From assembly GCA_045617825.1 (NCBI GenBank), contig JAZLJI010000083.1:1-8624 (forward strand): 8,624 nucleotides of DNA. The letters are read 5' to 3'. The notes under the pieces were generated by a model that was given only the letters and a program-made list of their open reading frames with translations, was not told where the DNA came from and did no database searches. Shown one piece after another: positions 1 through 5,771 of the stretch. Within the stretch, counting starts at the first letter, position 1. Each line of letters starts with the position of its first letter. This DNA comes from UBA6987 sp045617825. GTDB lineage: Bacteria; Bacillota; Clostridia; Lachnospirales; Lachnospiraceae. The translations under genes and the position numbers were made by a program.

Positions 1-222
1 CTTCGGCTTGTTATAATTCTCTCGTTCGATGATCCCGCATTTCCGCTTTGTCTGTGCGATATTCAGATTCGTTACATGCAGCCCGGTCTGTGCCATCACA
101 TATTCCCGGATCTCATCATAGGTCGCTTTACTCTCCGCAGAAGTTAGATCCAGTTCATCCAGATTGAGCTCTACTTCCACATGATGCTTTGCGTCAGAAA
201 GTTTGGACAATAAACATACCGT
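1..222 (-). mobile_element. Probable mobile-element end: replacement 3' terminus of rlmD
   Basis: From about codon 373 of the methyltransferase to the left edge, the DNA drops to about 45% GC (109 of the first 240 bases), against 63% and 68% in the next two 60-base blocks. Codons become AT-rich (TTA, ATA, AAA, AAT). The encoded tail is absent from ordinary RlmD proteins. From general knowledge, integrative elements in Bacillota use the 3' end of rum/rlmD as an attachment site. From memory, similar tails occur as the end of such elements and keep the methyltransferase frame open. The recombinase and cargo would be beyond position 1 and are not seen, so the element assignment is inference. Confidence 0.55.
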
Positions 223-1338
223 CTCTATCGAGTCGGTAAACGGGAACATGTCCACCGGCTGGATGGCCCGGACCGCGTAGCCCTTTTTCGTGATGAAGGC
301 CAGATCCCGGGCCTGCGTTTCGGGGTTGCAGGAGACGTAGACGATCCGGTCCGGCGCCAGCGCGGCGCAGGCGCTGAAGAAGCGCTCGGTGGAACCGCTG
401 CGGGGCGGGTCCAGGAGCACCGCGGAAAGCTTCTCTCCCCGGGCCGCCAGCTCCTCCATGAACAGGGTGGCGTCGCCCGCCACGAATTCCGCCCGGGAAA
501 TGCCGTTGTTCCGGGCGCCCACCCGGGCGTCCCGCACGGCGGCTTTGTTGAGCTCGACGCCGATGACCTTACCTGCGCCCTCTGCCGCGGCCAGCAGGCC
601 GATGGTCCCGATGCCGCAATAGGCATCCAGCACCACGTCCTCGGGGCCGAGGGCAGCCAGATCCAGCGCGGTGCGGTACAGCGCGGCGGTCTGGACCGGA
701 TTGATCTGATAAAAGGCGGAGGGAGAGAGCCTGAACCGCAGCCCCATCAGCTCGTCCTCGATGAAGGCGGGACCGTAAAGGGGGATGTTTTTTTCGCCCA
801 GGACCATGGTGGTCTGCCGGTCGTTGACGTTCAGGACCACGGAGCTGATCTCCGGATGGGCCTCGGTGAGCGCGGTGAGAAAGCGGGATTTGCCGTGGAA
901 AACGGGATCGGTGACCACTAATACCACCATGATCTCGCCGGTGGCAAAGCCCCGGCGCACCAGCACGTGCCGGAGGAAGCCCGTGCGCCGTCTCTCGTCA
1001 TAGACGGAGAGCTTCTGCTCCCGGGCCAGCGCTCTTACCGTGGCAATGATCTCCTGGCATTTGGCGTCGTCGATCAGGCAGTCCCGGACGGCATAGACCC
1101 GGTGGCTCCCGGCGGCGTAATAGCCGCTCTGCAGCACGCCCCCGCCGTCCCGGAAGAAGACCTGATGGACCTTATTGCGGTAGTGGAAGGGATGCTCCAT
1201 GCCGATGATCGGACGCACAAGGCCGAAGCCCCCCAAGAGGGCTTCGGTCTTTTTCTGCTTGAGCTCCAGCGTCTGAGGATAGGTCAAGCCGTTATAGGCA
1301 CAGCCGCCGCAGTGGGCGGAAATCGGACAACTGTTCAT
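1..1338 (-). CDS. rlmD: 23S rRNA (uracil-5-)-methyltransferase, RlmD/RumA (TrmA) family, with foreign C-terminal tail; 3' end outside window
   Basis: SAM-dependent enzyme that methylates C5 of a uracil in 23S rRNA in the cytoplasm. 446 codons are visible, open to the left edge. An N-terminal iron-sulfur cysteine set is present (C4, C10, C13 and probably C87). There is no TRAM domain before it, so the core is about 380 residues, as in short RumA/RumB-type proteins. The methyltransferase domain shows FYQIN (209-213), the SAM-binding DAYCGIGTIG (238-247), LLDPPR (308-313), the nucleophile Cys337 in SCNPE, and the catalytic-base region DSIETV with Glu372. After about residue 375 the protein leaves the family: a tail rich in VEVELN, DELDLTSAESKATYDEI and CGIIERENYNKPK follows, encoded by DNA of about 45% GC. 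The ATG at 1338 is chosen because it places the cluster cysteines at the N-terminus; it has no clear Shine-Dalgarno. A GTG at 1365 would add 9 residues. Last gene of the unit. The enzyme family is sure; which uracil it modifies is not. Confidence 0.9.
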   Translation of the reverse strand, partial: MNSCPISAHCGGCAYNGLTYPQTLELKQKKTEALLGGFGLVRPIIGMEHPFHYRNKVHQVFFRDGGGVLQSGYYAAGSHRVYAVRDCLIDDAKCQEIIATVRALAREQKLSVYDERRRTGFLRHVLVRRGFATGEIMVVLVVTDPVFHGKSRFLTALTEAHPEISSVVLNVNDRQTTMVLGEKNIPLYGPAFIEDELMGLRFRLSPSAFYQINPVQTAALYRTALDLAALGPEDVVLDAYCGIGTIGLLAAAEGAGKVIGVELNKAAVRDARVGARNNGISRAEFVAGDATLFMEELAARGEKLSAVLLDPPRSGSTERFFSACAALAPDRIVYVSCNPETQARDLAFITKKGYAVRAIQPVDMFPFTDSIETVCLLSKLSDAKHHVEVELNLDELDLTSAESKATYDEIREYVMAQTGLHVTNLNIAQTKRKCGIIERENYNKPK

Positions 1339-1355
1339 CTTATCAAATAGGCAGA

Positions 1356-1370
1356 GGGCCTGCACGGCCC
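1356..1370 (-). other. Short hairpin between PTS IIC gene and rlmD
   Basis: Perfect 5-bp inverted repeat GGGCC/GGCCC with a 5-nt loop. It begins 4 bases after the stop codon of the upstream gene and ends 17 nt before the rlmD ATG on the transcribed strand. On that strand no T-run follows, so it is unlikely to terminate; read through is expected. On the plus strand it is followed by GATTTTATTT, so it could stop antisense transcription. Role unknown. Confidence 0.35.
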
Positions 1371-1374
1371 GATT

Positions 1375-2451
1375 TTATTTATCCAGCGTGAGGTCGCCCT
1401 CTTTGATCCAGCCCAGCTTGCGGCTGAGGGCGCCGAAGATCGCGGTGAGGACTGCCGGCAGCACGATGCAGATCAGAACGAGTCCCAGCCAGTCCATACC
1501 GCCGGCGGCGGTGACGGAGGCGCCATGCTGCAGGGCCTTTTCCGAAGGGCTGACCCAGCCGGTGATCACGCCGATGGGGCCGCAGAGACCGCAGGTGCCC
1601 ATGCCGGAGTTGATGGGTGCCCCGTTCATTTCCAGCTTGAACAGGCAGGTGGCCAGTGGCCCGGTGATGGCGGAGCAGAGGGTGGGCGCGATCCAGATCC
1701 GCGGATTGCGCACGATATTGGGCATCTGCAGCATGGAGGTGCCCAGACCCTGAGAGACCAGGCCGCCCCATTTGTTTTCCTTAAAGGACATCACGGCAAA
1801 TCCGACCATCTGCGCGCAGCAGCCGGCCACCGCGGCGCCTCCCGCCAGGCCGGTCAGTCCCAGCACCTGGCAAATGGCGGCGGAGGAGATCGGCAGGGTC
1901 AGGGCGATTCCGACCAGCACGGAGACCGCGATGCCCATCCAGAAGGGCTGCAGCTTGGTGGCGTTATCGATCACGACGCCGAAGGCATCCGCCGCTTTGC
2001 CGATGGGCGGAGCGATCAGCTTGGCCAGGGCGACGCCGATGAGGATCGTGACGGCAGGCGTCACTAAAATATCCACCTTGGTCTCCTTGGAAACGGCCTT
2101 GCCGCATTCCGCGGCGACGATGGCGATGATGAGGACCGCCAGAGGCCCGCCGGCACCGCCCTCCGCATTGGCCGCCCAGCCGACGGCTACCAGGGAATAC
2201 AGCACCATGGGATCCGCCTGAAGGGCCTTGCCGATGGCCACGGCCATCGCGGGACCGGCCACCGCCATCGCGTAGGTGCCGATGTCGGTCAGAAAGGTGA
2301 CGTCCAGCTGCTGGCCCAGGGTCTTGATGATGGTGCCGATCAGCAGGGAGCAGAAGAGACCCTGCGCCATGGCGCCCAGGGCGTCGATGCCGTAGCGCTT
2401 GGCGGAAAAGACGATGTTCTTACGGGTCAGAAAGGCTTTGAATTTACTCAT
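1375..2451 (-). CDS. PTS EIIC-type membrane protein, PfoR-like (PTS_EIIC_2 family)
   Basis: 358-residue polytopic inner-membrane protein resembling the stand-alone EIIC family that includes Clostridium perfringens PfoR. Hydrophobic stretches lie at about 23-45, 59-75, 82-92, 103-115, 127-146, 169-193, 196-222, 252-271 and 320-342. Conserved-looking loops include GGAGGPLA (98-105), SMLQMPNIVRNPRIWIAPT (239-257) and NSGMGTCGLCGPIG (281-294). EIIC proteins normally form the sugar channel of a phosphotransferase system, but no IIA, IIB or sugar enzyme gene is nearby, so the substrate is unknown and a regulatory role, as proposed for PfoR, is possible. The ATG at 2451 lies inside the last codons of ygiQ (8-bp overlap) with a strong AAGGAGG 7 nt upstream, implying translational coupling. 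Family confident, function not. Confidence 0.82.
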   Translation of the reverse strand: MSKFKAFLTRKNIVFSAKRYGIDALGAMAQGLFCSLLIGTIIKTLGQQLDVTFLTDIGTYAMAVAGPAMAVAIGKALQADPMVLYSLVAVGWAANAEGGAGGPLAVLIIAIVAAECGKAVSKETKVDILVTPAVTILIGVALAKLIAPPIGKAADAFGVVIDNATKLQPFWMGIAVSVLVGIALTLPISSAAICQVLGLTGLAGGAAVAGCCAQMVGFAVMSFKENKWGGLVSQGLGTSMLQMPNIVRNPRIWIAPTLCSAITGPLATCLFKLEMNGAPINSGMGTCGLCGPIGVITGWVSPSEKALQHGASVTAAGGMDWLGLVLICIVLPAVLTAIFGALSRKLGWIKEGDLTLDK

Positions 2452-4447
2452 GACGTTTCCTCCTTGCGGGAGCTTTTCCTCCCGCCTGTTCGGACCGGTG
2501 TCCGGCTTTGGCTGCTGCCGTGCCCTTCGCCCCGGTCCGGGCTGTATGCTGATATTTGCCGACGGGACGGCCGGTTTCCGAGGACCGGTCCTTCCCGGGG
2601 TCTTTTTTTCGGGCAGGCCCGCCGCCTTCCTCCCGCGGAGGCATTTTCCGGGGCGGGATCAGGCAGTGCTGACGATCGAAGCCGATCAGATCCTCCCGGC
2701 CGGCGGCGATCAGGGCCTCCTTCACCAGCTCGTAGTTTTCCGGCTTGCGGTACTGGATGAGGGCCCGCTGCAGGGCCTTCTGGTGAGGGTCACGCACCAC
2801 CTCCACCGGCTTCATGGTCCGGGGATCCAGCCCGGTATAATACATGCAGGTGGATACGGTGGAGGGGGTCGGATAGAAATCCTGCACCTGCTCCGGCATA
2901 TACCCCATGTCCCGGACGCTTTCCGCCAGCGCGACGGCATCCGCCAGGGTGGAGCCGGGATGCGAGGAGATGAGGTAGGGCACCAGATACTGCTCCTTGC
3001 CGCTGCGGCCGTTGATCCGTTTCCAGCGCTCCTCGAAGCGGACGTATACCTCGTGGCGGGGCTTGCCCATCAGATCCAGCACGTGATTGGTCACGTGCTC
3101 GGGCGCGACCCGCAGCTGACCGCTGATATGGTAGCGGCAGAGCTCCCTCAGGAAGGTGTCGTCCTTGTCCGCCATCACGTAATCGAATCGGATGCCGGAG
3201 CGGATGAAGACCTTCTTCACGCCGGGTATCTGTCTGAGCTTCCGCAGCAGCGCGACGTAGTTCCGGTGATCCGCCGTCAGGTTTTTGCAGGGGGACGGAT
3301 AGAGGCACTGCCTTCCGGGACAGGCGCCCTTCTCGGTCTGCTTGGCACAGGCGGGGGCGCGGAAATTTGCCGTGGGGCCGCCCACGTCGTGGATATAGCC
3401 CTTGAAATCCGGCGCCTTGGTCATCGCCTCCGCCTCGCGGATCAGCGACTCGTGGCTGCGGGCCTGCACGATGCGGCCCTGATGGAAGGCCAGGGCGCAG
3501 AAGCTGCAGGAGCCGAAGCAGCCGCGGTTGGAGGTCAGGGAGAACCTGACTTCACTCAGGGCCGGAACGCCGCCCCCCTCCGCGTAGGAGGGGTGCGCCG
3601 CGTTCCTGTAGGGCAGCTCGTAGATCCGGTCCATTTCCCGGGCGGTGAGCGGCGCCGCCGGCGGATTCTGCACAACGAAGCATTTCTGCCCGTAGGGCTC
3701 CACCAGGGGCTTCCCGCTCGCGAAGTCCGTATTCTCATACTGGATCCGGAAGCTCTCCGCGTAGCGGCGCTTGTCCTCCAGCAGACTGTCGTAGGCGGGC
3801 AGGAGGATGCCGCCCTGCTCCAGCACCCGGGAGGCGTCCTTCGTCTTCCAGACGGTGCCGGGGATGTAGCAGATATCCCGGACGGCCAGCCCGGAGGCGA
3901 GGGCATCCGCCAGCTGGACGATGGCCCTTTCCCCCATGCCGTACAGCAGGAGGTCGGCGCCGGAATCCAGCAGCACGGACTTCTTCAGCTTATCGGTCCA
4001 GTAATCGTAATGGGCGAGCCGCCTCAGGGAGGCCTCGATCCCGCCGATGATCACCGGGACCTCGGGAAATGCCCGCTTCACCAGACCGCTGTAGACGATG
4101 GTCGCGTAGTCCGGACGGGCGCCGGCTTTTCCGCCGGGGGTGTAGGCGTCCTCACTGCGCCGCTTCCTGCTCACGGTATAGTGATTGACCATGGAATCCA
4201 TGTTTCCGGCGCTGATGAGGAAGCCCAGCCGGGGGCAGCCCAGCGCCTTCACGCTGTCCGGATCCTTCCAGTCAGGCTGGGACAGGATGGCTACCCGGTA
4301 GCCCTCCGCCTCCAGCACCCGGCTGATGATGGCCGGGCCGAAGGAGGAATGATCCACGTAGGCGTCGCCGATCAGGTACACGAAGTCCGCCTGATCCCAG
4401 CCCCGTTTTGCCATATCCTCCCGGCAAATGGGAAGGAAATCTTCCAT
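2444..4447 (-). CDS. ygiQ: YgiQ family radical SAM protein (UPF0313)
   Basis: 667-residue radical SAM enzyme of unknown reaction, cytoplasmic. The N-terminal YgiQ domain (about 2-290) starts with the typical FLPICREDMAKRGWDQADFV and GDAYVDHSSFG. The radical SAM domain (about 300-500) carries the 4Fe-4S motif RGCFGSCSFCAL with Cys310, Cys314 and Cys317 in CxxxCxxC spacing. A second group, Cys367, Cys376, Cys381 and Cys387, follows HDVGGPTANFRAPAC. The C-terminal part has QVQDFYPTPST (520-530) and TCMYYTGLDP (533-542), as in the DUF3362 region. Residues from about 600 to the end are a basic, low-complexity Lys/Arg/Gly/Ala tail. Length is a little below E. coli YgiQ. The ATG at 4447 has AAGGAG 5 nt upstream and lies 13 bp after thrH; the 3' end overlaps the next gene by 8 bp. 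Family very sure; the reaction is unknown. Confidence 0.95.
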   Translation of the reverse strand: MEDFLPICREDMAKRGWDQADFVYLIGDAYVDHSSFGPAIISRVLEAEGYRVAILSQPDWKDPDSVKALGCPRLGFLISAGNMDSMVNHYTVSRKRRSEDAYTPGGKAGARPDYATIVYSGLVKRAFPEVPVIIGGIEASLRRLAHYDYWTDKLKKSVLLDSGADLLLYGMGERAIVQLADALASGLAVRDICYIPGTVWKTKDASRVLEQGGILLPAYDSLLEDKRRYAESFRIQYENTDFASGKPLVEPYGQKCFVVQNPPAAPLTAREMDRIYELPYRNAAHPSYAEGGGVPALSEVRFSLTSNRGCFGSCSFCALAFHQGRIVQARSHESLIREAEAMTKAPDFKGYIHDVGGPTANFRAPACAKQTEKGACPGRQCLYPSPCKNLTADHRNYVALLRKLRQIPGVKKVFIRSGIRFDYVMADKDDTFLRELCRYHISGQLRVAPEHVTNHVLDLMGKPRHEVYVRFEERWKRINGRSGKEQYLVPYLISSHPGSTLADAVALAESVRDMGYMPEQVQDFYPTPSTVSTCMYYTGLDPRTMKPVEVVRDPHQKALQRALIQYRKPENYELVKEALIAAGREDLIGFDRQHCLIPPRKMPPREEGGGPARKKDPGKDRSSETGRPVGKYQHTARTGAKGTAAAKAGHRSEQAGGKAPARRKRHE
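2459..2465 (-). promoter_or_regulatory. Ribosome binding site for the PfoR-like gene, inside ygiQ
   Basis: AAGGAGG on the minus strand, 7 nt before the ATG at 2451. It lies within the final codons of ygiQ, whose TAA is at 2444-2446. This supports the ATG at 2451 and coupled translation of the two genes. Confidence 0.8.
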
Positions 4448-4460
4448 GATGGCTCCTTTT

Positions 4461-5060
4461 TTACAGGGCGGCCTTGATGGCAGCCAGCAGCTCGCCGTAT
4501 TCCTCGAAGGCCGGGATCTGCGGATGCTCCTTACGGATGCTTTCCGGCGCCCGGAACAGGAAGCCGGCGCTGGAGGCCTCGATCATGGCCAGATCGTTGT
4601 GGCTGTCGCCGGAGGCGATGGTCTCAAAGCCGCAGGACTGCAGCGCCCGCACGGTGGTCAGCTTGGACTGGGCGCAGCGCATGGTATAGCCCACGATGCT
4701 GCCGTCCCCGGCCACCTGCAGCGTGTTGCAGAAGATGGAGGGCATCCCCAGCTTTTTGATCAGCGGTCCGGCAAACTGGTCGAAGGTGTCGGACAGGATC
4801 ACCACCTGACACAGCTCCCGCAGCTCGTCCAGAAATTCTCTGGCGCCGGGCAGCGGATCGATGGTGGAGATCACCTGCTGGATCTCCTTGAGGCCCAGAC
4901 CGTGCTCCTTCAGAATATTCATGCGGTATTTCATCAGCTTATCGTAATCGGGCTCGTCCCGGGTGGTGCGTCTCAGCTCCGGGATCCCGGTGGCTTCGGC
5001 AAAAGCGATCCATATTTCGGGGGTGAGCACACCCTCCATATCCAGGCAAACGATCTTCAT
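4461..5060 (-). CDS. thrH: ThrH-type bifunctional phosphoserine phosphatase / homoserine phosphotransferase (HAD family)
   Basis: 199-residue cytoplasmic HAD-superfamily enzyme closely resembling Pseudomonas ThrH in length and motifs. In that family the enzyme dephosphorylates phosphoserine and can pass the phosphate to homoserine, linking serine and threonine synthesis. Visible are motif I CLDMEGV with nucleophile Asp7 and Glu9 (the DxE form typical of ThrH, not DxD), the ThrH signature PEIWIAFAEATGIPELRRTT (14-33), motif II LSDTF with Ser90, Lys133 as the likely motif III lysine, and motif IV GDSHND with Asp152 and Asp156. The ATG at 5060 has AAGGAGG 5 nt upstream. First gene of a four-gene unit; no serine or threonine biosynthesis gene is adjacent. 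Alternatives are a plain SerB-like phosphatase, but the signature favours ThrH. Confidence 0.9.
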   Translation of the reverse strand: MKIVCLDMEGVLTPEIWIAFAEATGIPELRRTTRDEPDYDKLMKYRMNILKEHGLGLKEIQQVISTIDPLPGAREFLDELRELCQVVILSDTFDQFAGPLIKKLGMPSIFCNTLQVAGDGSIVGYTMRCAQSKLTTVRALQSCGFETIASGDSHNDLAMIEASSAGFLFRAPESIRKEHPQIPAFEEYGELLAAIKAAL

Positions 5061-5108
5061 AAGGTCCTCCTTGCGGCTTTTTCAAGCCTGTATACAAAAA
5101 TTCAGTTT

Positions 5109-5137
5109 ATTATACTCTATTGCGTCCGGTATCGCAA
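5109..5137 (-). promoter_or_regulatory. Promoter of the thrH-ygiQ-PTS IIC-rlmD unit
   Basis: On the minus strand, -35 TTGCGA (5137-5132, 4 of 6 consensus), a 17-bp spacer and a perfect -10 TATAAT (5114-5109). The expected start is near 5102, giving a leader of about 40 nt before the thrH ATG. No other good promoter was seen within the unit. Confidence 0.75.
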
Positions 5138-5159
5138 CGGTTTTCCGCATTTCGGGGAC

Positions 5160-5209
5160 GGATTTGTGCCCGGGGAGCGCGGCAAATGCTTCCGCGCCGG
5201 GATTTGTGC
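5160..5209 (+). repeat. Two-copy direct repeat GGATTTGTGC, candidate operator
   Basis: Identical 10-bp copies at 5160-5169 and 5200-5209, start to start 40 bp. The second copy ends 17 bp before the -35 of the rightward promoter. LytTR proteins are known to bind paired direct repeats upstream of their own promoters, and the adjacent gene encodes one, so an autoregulatory operator is plausible. The motif itself is not one I recognise, and 40 bp is wider than the usual two-turn spacing. Confidence 0.45.
5177..5197. repeat. Inverted repeat between the direct-repeat copies
   Basis: Perfect 6-bp arms GCGCGG (5177-5182) and CCGCGC (5192-5197) around a 9-nt centre. It sits almost exactly midway between the two GGATTTGTGC copies. 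It lies upstream of both divergent transcripts' starts, so it would act as DNA rather than RNA if it acts at all. GC-rich arms can occur by chance here. Confidence 0.3.
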
Positions 5210-5226
5210 AAGTTATGCGGCCGCCC

Positions 5227-5255
5227 TTGAAAGGGGAAAACGTTCTTGCTATAGT
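5227..5255 (+). promoter_or_regulatory. Promoter of the LytTR / membrane-protein pair
   Basis: -35 TTGAAA (5227-5232, 5 of 6), a 17-bp spacer, and -10 TATAGT (5250-5255, 5 of 6). It lies about 50 bp before the regulator's ATG and directly downstream of the direct repeats. Confidence 0.75.
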
Positions 5256-5307
5256 AAGCTTGAAGCAGCTGAGACGCAGGCGCGTCAAGGGGAAGGGAGG
5301 AGGACCG

Positions 5308-5762
5308 ATGAAGATCAAGCTGGCAGTCAGCCGGGAACGGGAGAACGAGATCCGGGAAGCCCTGATCAGGGCGGGCTTCGAGCCGGATGAAGACGCCGAT
5401 CTGGTCCTCACGGAGCGCGATCATTTTATCAGCACCTGGAGGTGCGGCGATCCGATGAGGACGGCAGCCGCCGGATCCTGGCCGTGGAAGAGATCATCTA
5501 TATCGAATCCTACGGTCATACGATCTTCGTCCATGCGGCGGACGGGATCTATCAGGCCTCGGACCCCCTGTATCAGATGAACCTCATGCTGGACCCGAAG
5601 GTATTTCTCCGGATCAGCAATTCCGTCATCGTGAACCGGAAGCAGATCAGGCGGATCGCACCGACGCTTTCCCGCAAATACGTTTTGACCATGAAAAACG
5701 GTGAGTATGCCGATGTGACGCGGAGCTATTATAACAGCTTCCGGGACAGTCTGGGATTATAG
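5308..5762 (+). pseudogene. LytTR-type transcriptional regulator, frameshifted
   Basis: DNA-binding response regulator of the single-domain LytTR class, split by a one-base deletion. The first frame starts at ATG 5308 with AGGAGG 4 nt upstream and gives MKIKLAVSREREN and a conserved-looking helix up to about FIS (residue 42). The LytTR domain continues in the next frame from about 5433 (HLEVRR) to the TAG at 5760-5762. It contains ILAVEEIIYIESYGHTIFVH, FLRISNSVIVNRKQIRRI and VDV-like ADVTRSYYNSFRDSLG. Rejoined, the protein is about 151 residues, the normal size for stand-alone LytTR regulators with a short N-terminal extension. One missing base near 5425-5433 would restore it. Without repair, the first frame ends as 91 residues at 5580 with a nonsense tail. 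Causes to separate: sequencing error, recent decay, or recoding. The intact domain, good promoter and intact downstream gene favour error or recent mutation. Confidence 0.8.
5442..5762 (+). CDS. LytTR DNA-binding domain, C-terminal reading frame of the broken regulator
   Basis: This frame alone encodes 106 residues from a GTG and holds the whole LytTR domain. The domain is the ten-stranded fold that contacts direct repeats in the major groove. The only purine-rich stretch, GGAGG at 5438-5442, runs into the GTG itself and cannot serve as its ribosome site. A stop at 5388-5390 blocks any longer start in this frame. It is therefore most likely translated only if the frame is joined to the ATG at 5308. 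Its TAG overlaps the ribosome binding site of the next gene. Confidence 0.6.
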   Translation: MRRSDEDGSRRILAVEEIIYIESYGHTIFVHAADGIYQASDPLYQMNLMLDPKVFLRISNSVIVNRKQIRRIAPTLSRKYVLTMKNGEYADVTRSYYNSFRDSLGL

Positions 5763-5771
5763 GAGGGAGCT

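Noticed and set aside
225..626. 133-codon minus-strand frame inside the rlmD region
   Set aside because: Out-of-frame with the methyltransferase, whose motifs are all in the other frame; rich in Arg/Pro/Ser as expected of a shadow.
1356..1380. GGGCC stem plus GATTTTATTT as a plus-strand intrinsic terminator
   Set aside because: No plus-strand gene precedes it, and the stem is only 5 bp. It was kept only as an unassigned hairpin.
2399..4477. Very long open frame on the plus strand opposite ygiQ (692 codons)
   Set aside because: It is the antisense of a clearly recognisable YgiQ protein. Long antisense frames arise from GC-rich codon bias, and the translation has no recognisable motif or ribosome site.
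5422..5436. Programmed -1 frameshift in the LytTR gene
   Set aside because: No canonical slippery heptamer or evident downstream stem; a missing base explains it more simply. Retained only as a testable alternative.
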